Shown in pieces: positions 1 through 5,472 of a DNA stretch of 5,579 bases. The DNA is from Verrucomicrobiales bacterium (GTDB lineage Bacteria > Verrucomicrobiota > Verrucomicrobiia > Verrucomicrobiales > DEV007). The position numbers and the translations under genes were made by a program. The notes beneath the pieces were generated by a model. That model did not search any database, was not told the DNA's origin, and was given only the letters and a program-made list of their open reading frames with translations. The DNA is taken from positions 1 to 5,579 of the forward strand of contig JALRFZ010000758.1 of the NCBI GenBank assembly GCA_023253615.1, in the 5' to 3' direction. Position 1 is the stretch's first letter. Each line of letters opens with the position of its first letter.

Positions 1-99
1 ATGCTTGAGAGTTATTGAAAATCAACATGCCTCGCAAGCGTTTTGATGCGTCGATGCGATTTTTCTCTCGGCCGCCGGCTCCGGGACCGAGATTCGTGT
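1..99. other. Left-edge noncoding stretch downstream of the MBL-fold gene
   Basis: No gene start or end beyond the MBL stop can be supported here. A 6-bp inverted repeat, TCTCGG (66-71) with CCGAGA (87-92), lies just past the stop codon, but on the minus strand it is followed by A-rich, not U-rich, sequence and so is not a convincing terminator. A short direct repeat, GATGCGTC/GATGCGAT (45-60), is also visible. Confidence 0.5.
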
Positions 100-1011
100 T
101 CAGTAGCCTAGGTCCCAGTCCTTCTGATAAGGCTCGCTGGGCAAAGCCTTGCCGGCGCTCGGGTCGGTGATCGGCCCCATGGTGAGGCGCTGGCCGATCT
201 TGAGGAGGCGGAAACGCTGGCCGAGCCGCTCGCAGCACGTGGAAAACTCGTCGGGCTTCGGGTTGTCGCGCTCGAAGAGATCGTAGTGGCAGGGGACGAC
301 GAGGCTGGCGCTGACGGACTTGGCGAAGGCGGCGGCCTCGAAGCCGTTCATGCTGGCGCGGTGCGGGGTGTTGCCATCGACGCCGTTGATGGGAAGAAAT
401 GCGAGGTTCACCGACCAGCGCCGCACTTCCTTGACGAGATGGGTGTGCCAGACGGTCTCGCCGCTATGGAAGATCGCGAAGGATCCGAAGAGGATGACAA
501 AGCCGAGATCCTTCGAGTTGCCGCGTTCATCGTGGCGGATCTTGGGATTGGCGGCGTTGATGCCGTGAAAGTCGAAGGGACCGCACTTCACGTAGGTGCC
601 GGCATTCACCGGGATGATGGGCGGGGCGGCGGCACCGAGGATGGCATCGGCCTCTGCCGCGGCTCCGGCGGGGACGACGACCTTCAGCGTGGGGTTGGCG
701 GCGCGAAGGGGCAGGATCGTCTCGGGATCGAGCCGGTCGGGATCGGTGTTGCTGCACACCACGAGATCGACGCCGGTGAGGAGGAGAGGGTCCACGACGC
801 GCTCCGAGATTCGCTTGAGTTCGCCCTCCGTGCCTTCGGTCTTGCGACTGAGGGAATCGGAGAGGTAGGGATCGATGAGCACGCCATGGTCGGCCCATTT
901 GAGGAGAAAACCACTTTGCCCCAGCCACCAGACGTGGATGGCACCGCTCACCTTGTCCGCCTCCCGGAAATCGCTGAGGAAGTCGTCGTCTTTCTGGACG
1001 GGTGTGATCAT
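100..1011 (-). CDS. UlaG-like MBL-fold protein with a degenerate metal-binding motif
   Basis: This 303-residue protein belongs to the metallo-beta-lactamase superfamily and most resembles the UlaG (L-ascorbate-6-phosphate lactonase) branch. Seen: the opening strand motif VWWLGQSGFLLK (residues 27-38), LIDPYLSDSL (45-54), LDPETI (94-99), FHSGETVWH (181-189) and VVPCHYDLF (238-246), in UlaG order. UlaG itself is longer, about 354 residues. No signal peptide or membrane segment is visible, so it is probably cytoplasmic. The expected HxHxDH metal motif reads NTDPDR (88-93), the usual GD is GE (184-185), and His242 is kept. Catalysis is therefore doubtful and the substrate unknown. The ATG at 1011 is preferred because the conserved fold begins shortly after it; the frame stays open to a TTG at 1128, but that 39-residue extension has no recognisable content. 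No Shine-Dalgarno precedes the start. The gene probably has its own promoter in the 175-bp spacer upstream. Confidence 0.88.
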   Translation of the reverse strand: MITPVQKDDDFLSDFREADKVSGAIHVWWLGQSGFLLKWADHGVLIDPYLSDSLSRKTEGTEGELKRISERVVDPLLLTGVDLVVCSNTDPDRLDPETILPLRAANPTLKVVVPAGAAAEADAILGAAAPPIIPVNAGTYVKCGPFDFHGINAANPKIRHDERGNSKDLGFVILFGSFAIFHSGETVWHTHLVKEVRRWSVNLAFLPINGVDGNTPHRASMNGFEAAAFAKSVSASLVVPCHYDLFERDNPKPDEFSTCCERLGQRFRLLKIGQRLTMGPITDPSAGKALPSEPYQKDWDLGY

Positions 1012-1110
1012 GGCTGGACGGGGCTCGCGCGGATCGGGAGACCCCGCGATCGCGAATGATGGAGCCGATTCCGCGTCCCGACAAGCACGGGAGGTGGAAA
1101 TGCGGCTCGG

Positions 1111-1140
1111 AAAGGCCTTTTTACACAAGATTTCCGGAAA
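1111..1140. repeat. Pair of perfect 10-bp palindromes, 20 bp centre to centre
   Basis: AAAGGCCTTT (1111-1120) and TTTCCGGAAA (1131-1140) are each perfect palindromes. Their centres are 20 bp apart, about two helical turns, so both would face the same side of the DNA. They lie upstream of the MBL-fold gene and overlap its candidate promoter. The arrangement would suit a cooperative dimeric repressor, but the two sites have different sequences, so a shared regulator is not assured. Confidence 0.4.
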
Positions 1141-1145
1141 TTCAA
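1118..1145 (-). promoter_or_regulatory. Possible sigma70-type promoter for the MBL-fold gene
   Basis: Read on the minus strand, TTGAAT (1145-1140) and TAAAAA (1123-1118) are separated by 16 bp, giving four of six matches to each of the -35 and -10 consensus boxes. Transcription would start near 1111 and leave a leader of about 100 nt before the ATG at 1011. A palindrome covers the -35 edge and spacer, and another covers the -10 box. The match is weak and the sigma preferences of this organism are unknown, so this is only a candidate. Confidence 0.3.
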
Positions 1146-1163
1146 ATGCGGCGAAGGGCCGAT

Positions 1164-1200
1164 CGGGCGAAAATCCGCCCGGGCGGCTAGTTTTCGCCCG
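1164..1200. terminator. Nested inverted repeats at the end of the FG-GAP gene, possible terminator
   Basis: CGGGCGAAAA (1164-1173) and TTTTCGCCCG (1191-1200) form a perfect 10-bp inverted repeat. The 17-bp loop contains a perfect 12-bp palindrome, CCGCCCGGGCGG (1175-1186). The structure overlaps the TAG stop (1187-1189) of the FG-GAP gene. On the minus strand the inner palindrome is followed by ATTTT, so it could end the trpD/FG-GAP transcript. The U-tract is short and lies inside the outer stem, so factor-independent termination is plausible but not certain. Confidence 0.45.
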
Positions 1201-3094
1201 CCGCGGCGGTCTCGGCGGGAGCCTCCACCGGCACGACGGCGCGGGGCAGGGGAGCCTGCGGCAGCGTGATGACGTGGAGTTGGTTCGGAGCGAGGCCTTC
1301 CACGGTCTTCAGCGGCTCCGTGCCGGTGGGCGGGAGGACCTCGAGCCGTTCGATGGAGGTGGCACCGGCGAGCCCCAAGGTCAGGACCGGTTCGGGACCG
1401 AGCCGCCGGGTGATGGTGCGCGCGACCCAATCGCGGTCGCGGGTGCTGAGAACGATGCGGGTTCCTTCGCGTTGTCCCGGCAAGGCGAGGCGCAGCCAGG
1501 GCTCGGTGGATCCGGTCGCCTCGAGCCAGCGGACCCGGCCGTCGGCCCGGATCGAGAACAGATCCGCGGTTCCGTTTCCTTCGAGATCGCAGGAGAGCCA
1601 GGCGAGGGTCTCGTCGAGATAGCCTCCCCGGGCCGCGATGGTGACGGGGCGGAAGCCGAGGCCGCCCTGGTTCGCGTAGACCCGGTCGAGGGAAAGCGCG
1701 GGCGTGCCGAGGAGGAGATCGTCGTAGCCGTCGAGATCGAGATCGGCGGCTGCCAGAGAGAGCACCGGCTCGCCCCGCATCAGGCCGGCGGCCTCGGTGA
1801 TGTCGGTGCCGCCCTCCGCACCGCCAAACTGGAAGAGTCGGAGCGATCCGGACTCCGGACTGCTCTTGGCGGAGGCGAGCAGCAGTTCGGGGCGGGCATC
1901 GTTGTCGATATCAAAAAAGAGCACGGCGGACACGGGCGCGTCTCCGGGGAAACCGAAGGGCCCCTCGACCGTGACGAAACGCCAGTCGCTCCAGGCCGCG
2001 GCGGGTTGCGAGAGCAGGAGCCGGTTCTTCCCCGAATCCCGGGCGAGGAAGAAATCGGGATGGCCGTCCTCGTTCAGATCGGTCGCGGCGAGATGGGTGA
2101 TGCCGCGCGGCACCCAGAGCCCCAGATCCCAGGCGATCGCCTGAAAAGTGCCGGCGCTTGTCTGATGGTAGAGCTCGAGCGGCTGGTCGAGGCTGCCGAC
2201 GAGGAGATCGAGGCGGCCGTCCTGATCATAATCGACCCAGGCCGCGGCAGTCGTGTCGCGGAAGGCGAGGAGACCGAGCGCGATCGTTTCGTCGGTGAAG
2301 GCCCCGGTGCCATCATTGCGGAGCAGCGAATCAGGGAGCCCGTGGCGGCGTGAGACGTAGAGATCGAGATCGCCGTCGCCATCGAAATCGCCGGGATACA
2401 GGCCGTCGCCGGGCTCTTGTCCGCTCAGGCCGTCGAGGCCGACGAGGGTGCTCCCTTCGCCGGTCTTGTAGAGGGCGGTGCCGCCCGCGGCGACGATCTC
2501 GGCCCCTTCCATTCCGTCGAAATCGCCGAGGGCGAGGGGACCGGTGAGATCGTTTTTTCCCGGCAGGAGTTGCACCGGATAGGTATCGCTCTCAGGCGCG
2601 GGACGGGTCTGGAGCCGGATCGCCTCGGGGATGTCTTCGGGTTTCACACCGAGGGCGGCGAGGGCGAGATTGAATTGCCAGCGCTCTTCCGGCGTCGATG
2701 GTCCGGCTTCGGATCCGGCCTTCATCGTGGTGACAAAAGCCTTCAGGCCGGCTTCGTCGAGCGGCGGGGCGTCGGCCGGAAAGGGCAGGGGAGCGTCGGG
2801 CAACATTGCCAGCAATGCCGGAGTCCGCGGGATGGGAGCGGACGAGGGATCTTTCGCGAGGGCGGCTTCGCGGGCGGCTCTCAATGTGGCGATGGTTTCG
2901 CCGATCGGCTTTCCGGCGTGCTGCTCGAGAAGGCGGCGGTCGAGCCGCGGGGGGCGTTTCGCGGGGATTTCCTCGGTAAAGACGGGATCGCCGAAGGGCC
3001 TCCACCCGGGAAAGGCGAGCATCAGGGCGCCGCCTACGAGGAAAGGCAGGAGAAAGGCCCCGAGGGCGATGAGGATAAGGGTCCGCTTCGACAT
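1187..3094 (-). CDS. Membrane-anchored FG-GAP/VCBS seven-blade propeller protein with ASPIC/UnbV-like C-terminus
   Basis: This 635-residue protein is probably exported and held by an N-terminal anchor. Seen: a basic start (MSKR), a hydrophobic stretch at residues 5-28 with no lipobox or clear cleavage site, then a Pro/Ala-rich and helical region to about 185. Seven FG-GAP-type motifs follow, near residues 190, 235, 287, 338, 394, 450 and 502. Their 45-56 residue spacing is what a seven-bladed beta-propeller needs. DFDGDGDLD, DYDQDGRLD, DLNEDGHPD and DLDLDGYDD keep the calcium-loop pattern; blades 1, 5 and 7 are partly eroded. Residues about 532-611 (GTRIVLS, LTLGLAGATSIERLEVLPP, APNQLHVI) resemble a diverged ASPIC/UnbV domain. 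A Pro/Ala-rich tail ends the protein. Such proteins are common in Verrucomicrobiota and Planctomycetota, usually without a known ligand. The ATG lies 6 bp after the trpD stop, implying co-transcription. No specific function can be assigned. Confidence 0.9.
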   Translation of the reverse strand: MSKRTLILIALGAFLLPFLVGGALMLAFPGWRPFGDPVFTEEIPAKRPPRLDRRLLEQHAGKPIGETIATLRAAREAALAKDPSSAPIPRTPALLAMLPDAPLPFPADAPPLDEAGLKAFVTTMKAGSEAGPSTPEERWQFNLALAALGVKPEDIPEAIRLQTRPAPESDTYPVQLLPGKNDLTGPLALGDFDGMEGAEIVAAGGTALYKTGEGSTLVGLDGLSGQEPGDGLYPGDFDGDGDLDLYVSRRHGLPDSLLRNDGTGAFTDETIALGLLAFRDTTAAAWVDYDQDGRLDLLVGSLDQPLELYHQTSAGTFQAIAWDLGLWVPRGITHLAATDLNEDGHPDFFLARDSGKNRLLLSQPAAAWSDWRFVTVEGPFGFPGDAPVSAVLFFDIDNDARPELLLASAKSSPESGSLRLFQFGGAEGGTDITEAAGLMRGEPVLSLAAADLDLDGYDDLLLGTPALSLDRVYANQGGLGFRPVTIAARGGYLDETLAWLSCDLEGNGTADLFSIRADGRVRWLEATGSTEPWLRLALPGQREGTRIVLSTRDRDWVARTITRRLGPEPVLTLGLAGATSIERLEVLPPTGTEPLKTVEGLAPNQLHVITLPQAPLPRAVVPVEAPAETAAAGEN

Positions 3095-3100
3095 GGGGAA

Positions 3101-4135
3101 TCAGGAGAAATGTCGCCAACGCTCGAGCACCTCGCGCGCGGCCCCGGAGTCGATCGCCTCCGCGGCCCGGGTCAGTCCTGCGGAGAGGTCGGACACCAGC
3201 CCGGTGATGACGAGCCCCGCGGCGGCGTTGAGCAGCACGATGTCCCGTTTCGGCCCCCGTTCGCGGCCATCGAGCAGGGCGATGAGGAGCTCCGCGTTCT
3301 CCGCCGCATCACCACCCCGCAGATCCGCCACCGTGGCGGGCGCGAGGCCGAGCGAAGAGGGTTCGATGAGAGACTCGACAGGGTCGGGTGAGGCCGTCTT
3401 CCACACCTGCGTGGGCCCCACGGAAGAGAGCTCGTCCATCCCTGCGCCGGTCTCGGTCGAGCCATGGACGACCCAGGCGGTCTCGCGGCCGAGCGTCGGG
3501 AGGATGCGGGCGAACACGGGAGCGATCGCGGGATCAAAGACGCCGATCAGTTGGTATTCCGGCCGCGCCGGATTCAGGAGGGGGCCGAGGAGGTTGAACA
3601 GGGTGCGTTTGCCTTGTTCGCCCAGCAGTTTCCTTGCGGGGGCGACGGCTTTGAAAGCGGGATGATAGAGCGGGGCGAAGAGGAAACCGGCCCCGACCTC
3701 GGCGAGGCAGCGGCCGAAATCCTCCGGCGGCAGATCGATGCGGATGCCGAGGGCCTCGAGGGCATCGGCCCCCCCGCTCTTCGAGGTGATGCCGCGGTTG
3801 CCGTGTTTCACGACCGCGACACCGCAGGCGGCGAGGGGAAAGACGGCCGTGGTGGAAACATTGAAGAGGTGCAGTTTGTCGCCCCCCGTGCCGCAGACAT
3901 CGAGGAGGGGCTTGCCGATGGCGGTCCGATCGAGGGAGGGGACCACGGCCCGGCCGAGGAAGGCGGTGGCGAGCGATGCGATTTCCCCCGGCGTCTCCCC
4001 ACGATCGGCGAAGGCCGAGAGGAAGGCGGCTTTCTCCTCCGTGGCGACCGACTCGTCGAGGAGTGCGGCGGCTGCGGCGGAGAGTTGATCGGGCGAGAGT
4101 TCTCCCTGTCGGAGGGCGGTGATGAGATCCTGCAT
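3101..4135 (-). CDS. trpD: Anthranilate phosphoribosyltransferase
   Basis: TrpD transfers the phosphoribosyl group of PRPP to anthranilate, the second step of tryptophan synthesis from chorismate, in the cytoplasm. The 344-residue length is normal for the family. Seen: an N-terminal helical part (MQDLITALRQGELS), the PRPP-binding loop DVCGTGGD (79-86) followed by LFNVST (90-95), KHGNRGITSKSGGAD (110-124), the anthranilate-side segment FNLLGPLLNPARPEYQLIG (180-198), VVHGSTETGAGMDELS (222-237) and the C-terminal NAAAGLVI (303-310). No key motif is missing. The ATG at 4135 fits the family N-terminus; another in-frame ATG at 4198 would add 21 residues with no conserved content. Neither start has a Shine-Dalgarno. 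No other trp gene is in the window. The next gene on the strand, 6 bp downstream, is the FG-GAP protein, and yqgE is divergent upstream. Confidence 0.96.
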   Translation of the reverse strand: MQDLITALRQGELSPDQLSAAAAALLDESVATEEKAAFLSAFADRGETPGEIASLATAFLGRAVVPSLDRTAIGKPLLDVCGTGGDKLHLFNVSTTAVFPLAACGVAVVKHGNRGITSKSGGADALEALGIRIDLPPEDFGRCLAEVGAGFLFAPLYHPAFKAVAPARKLLGEQGKRTLFNLLGPLLNPARPEYQLIGVFDPAIAPVFARILPTLGRETAWVVHGSTETGAGMDELSSVGPTQVWKTASPDPVESLIEPSSLGLAPATVADLRGGDAAENAELLIALLDGRERGPKRDIVLLNAAAGLVITGLVSDLSAGLTRAAEAIDSGAAREVLERWRHFS

Positions 4136-4234
4136 GGGCACGAGAGTCAACACCGTCGCTTCACGGTTGCCAACGCGCAACTTTTGCCCGAAACTCATTT
4201 CATCACGAGCCGGCGGTTTGATCCGGCATCCCGG
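4136..4234. promoter_or_regulatory. Divergent spacer between trpD and yqgE
   Basis: These 99 bp must hold the starts of both divergent transcripts if each gene has its own promoter nearby. I see no convincing -35/-10 pair on either strand. The one structured element is GTTGC-N6-GCAAC (4166-4181), a 5-bp inverted repeat that could be an operator half-site pair. It would lie within the coding sequence if trpD used the upstream ATG at 4198. Confidence 0.3.
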
Positions 4235-4807
4235 ATGGGAAACGAGGATCCAGCGGCAAAATCACTCAAAGGCAGTCTGATCCTGGCCGATCCGAGTCTG
4301 CGTGAGCCGACTTTTTTCCGCAGCGTGCTCCTCCTCACCGAGCACAGCCGCGAGAGTGGTGCTTTCGGCTATATCCTCAACCGGCCCCTCGGGAAGAAGG
4401 TGGGGGAACTCCTCGGCGCCGACGTGCTGCCCGGGGAGGTCCGCAAACGGCTCGCCGACATTCCCGTATTCATGGGCGGTCCGGTGAGCACGGAGCATCT
4501 CACCTTTTCGGCGCTCGGCTGGTCGGAGGAGGATGGAAAGCTGCAATACGCGACCCATCTTTCCGCACAGGAAGCCGTGATGCACCAGATGGAGGGTTTC
4601 CAGATCCGCGCCTTTGTGGGCTATTCCGGCTGGTCGGAAGGGCAGCTCGAGGACGAATTCGAACACAAGGCTTGGATCGTGCATCGTCCCGAGCGCGTGG
4701 TGATCGATCCCGGCGCCACCGACCATCTCTGGAAAAACCTTCTCCGCGATCTGAGTCCCTGGCACAAACTCGTCGCCGATGAACCCGACAATCTCTGGTT
4801 GAATTGA
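4235..4807 (+). CDS. YqgE/AlgH family protein (DUF179)
   Basis: This 190-residue protein is a full-length YqgE/AlgH (DUF179) family member, a widespread cytoplasmic family of about 185-190 residues. AlgH was linked genetically to alginate regulation in Pseudomonas, but the biochemical role remains unsettled. Seen in order: LKGSLILADPSL (11-22), FFRSVLLLTEH (27-37), GAFGYILNRPLG (42-53), VFMGGPV (78-84), and the signature FVGYSGWSEGQLEDEF (127-142) followed by AWIV (146-149). The ATG at 4235 is the only sensible start: the family's conserved region begins about ten residues later, and the same frame upstream is just the antisense of trpD. No Shine-Dalgarno precedes it. It is divergent from trpD and convergent with the downstream elongation factor gene, so it is probably transcribed alone. 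Confidence 0.95.
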   Translation: MGNEDPAAKSLKGSLILADPSLREPTFFRSVLLLTEHSRESGAFGYILNRPLGKKVGELLGADVLPGEVRKRLADIPVFMGGPVSTEHLTFSALGWSEEDGKLQYATHLSAQEAVMHQMEGFQIRAFVGYSGWSEGQLEDEFEHKAWIVHRPERVVIDPGATDHLWKNLLRDLSPWHKLVADEPDNLWLN

Positions 4808-4832
4808 GGCGCTCGCAGTCGGGGTGCCGGGA

Positions 4833-5297
4833 TCAGAAGACCTCGAGAATGAGGACCTCGGGATCGTGAAGAATCGAGCCGGAAACCTGGCCCAGCAGTC
4901 TCACCGCGAGTGGCGAGGCGGGGCCGAGCACGGTGACCCGGCCGCCATCCGCCGATGCGAGGACGATGCCGCCTCCGGCCGGGGCGAGGAGGTAATGGTG
5001 GATTTCGTCATCTTGCTCGGTCTCGACGAAGGCGCCGACGGCGATGGCATCGTCGAGATCGAAAGCGGGGAAATCGAAGTTTTCCACCGCATGAAGCGCG
5101 CGGGCGAGCTCGTCGGCCTGCTCGGCCTGGCCCACTGCCAGATACGATGCCTCGAGGCCCCGGGTATCATACTTGTTTTCCGCTTTCGTGTCGGCACCCG
5201 TTGCGGCTTCCCGGGCTCCGGAGAGAGCGGCGAGGGCACGTTCGTAGCGGAGACGGAGTTCGCGAATGAGGGCGGAGACGAGATAAGCTTTGTCCAT
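4833..5297 (-). CDS. GreA/GreB-like transcription elongation factor family protein
   Basis: This 154-residue protein looks like a member of the GreA/GreB superfamily, whose proteins enter the RNA polymerase secondary channel and promote cleavage of backtracked RNA. Seen: an N-terminal half that would form two helices (about residues 8-33 and 43-74) around a polar tip, ADTKAENKYDTRGLEASYLA (35-54), a motif I recognise from Gre-like proteins annotated as elongation factors. The C-terminal half (about 80-154) ends with VTVLGPASPLAVRLLGQVSG (121-140), comparable to the SPLGxALLGK segment of GreA. The coiled coil appears a little shorter than in classical GreA, so cleavage-stimulating activity is not assured. 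The ATG at 5297 is chosen because the conserved protein begins there; the open frame reaching 5408 adds 37 unconvincing residues. A pyrimidine-rich leader, not a Shine-Dalgarno, precedes it. Its stop lies 25 bp from that of yqgE on the opposite strand. Confidence 0.75.
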   Translation of the reverse strand: MDKAYLVSALIRELRLRYERALAALSGAREAATGADTKAENKYDTRGLEASYLAVGQAEQADELARALHAVENFDFPAFDLDDAIAVGAFVETEQDDEIHHYLLAPAGGGIVLASADGGRVTVLGPASPLAVRLLGQVSGSILHDPEVLILEVF

Positions 5298-5335
5298 GGA
5301 GGAGTTGGGAAAGGGAGAGATCGGGGGAAGGGGAT

Positions 5336-5364
5336 ATTTTACGTAGGCGGATCGCCGAATTCCA
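5336..5364 (-). promoter_or_regulatory. Possible promoter for the Gre-like gene
   Basis: On the minus strand TAAAAT (5341-5336) matches five of six bases of the -10 consensus. A poor -35, TGGAAT, lies 17 bp upstream (5364-5359). Transcription would begin near 5329, giving a leader of about 30 nt that is almost all pyrimidine. The symmetric element AATTC-CA-GAATT (5358-5369) covers the -35 position. Support is the -10 match and the sensible distance to the ATG only. Confidence 0.35.
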
Positions 5365-5370
5365 GAATTT

Positions 5371-5393
5371 CTCCCGGATCGGTGTTCCGGGAG
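5371..5393. repeat. 8-bp inverted repeat upstream of the Gre-like gene
   Basis: CTCCCGGA (5371-5378) and TCCGGGAG (5386-5393) form a perfect GC-rich 8-bp stem with a 7-nt loop. It sits about 80 bp beyond the stop of the partial gene at the right edge and upstream of the candidate promoter of the Gre-like gene. It could be the 3' end of the upstream transcript, but on the minus strand it is followed by AAATTC, not a U-tract, so an intrinsic terminator is not well supported. Confidence 0.4.
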
Positions 5394-5472
5394 GAGTGGT
5401 GCGGGCAACGCCGTTCCGAGCGAATGAGAAAGATCGTGACGACCACTGGGGCCGTTGCTCGTAGCGGGGGGA

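Noticed and set aside
66..92. Hairpin TCTCGG/CCGAGA just after the MBL stop as an intrinsic terminator
   Set aside because: On the minus strand it is followed by AGAAAAA, not a U-run, and the stem is only 6 bp with a large loop.
1012..1128. 39-residue N-terminal extension of the MBL protein from a TTG codon
   Set aside because: The extension has no conserved content, would overlap the candidate promoter and palindrome region, and the ATG at 1011 fits the family N-terminus.
875..2353. Open plus-strand frame of 492 codons opposite the FG-GAP and MBL genes
   Set aside because: It is antisense to two well-supported genes, has low-complexity Gly/Glu/Arg-rich content with no motif, and is expected in GC-rich DNA where the opposite strand has few stops.
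2417..3391. Long plus-strand frame across the FG-GAP/trpD junction
   Set aside because: It is the complement of two real coding regions and has no recognisable domain.
3464..4234. Plus-strand N-terminal extension of the yqgE frame
   Set aside because: The frame is open far upstream, but that part is the antisense of trpD. The family homology begins just after the ATG at 4235.
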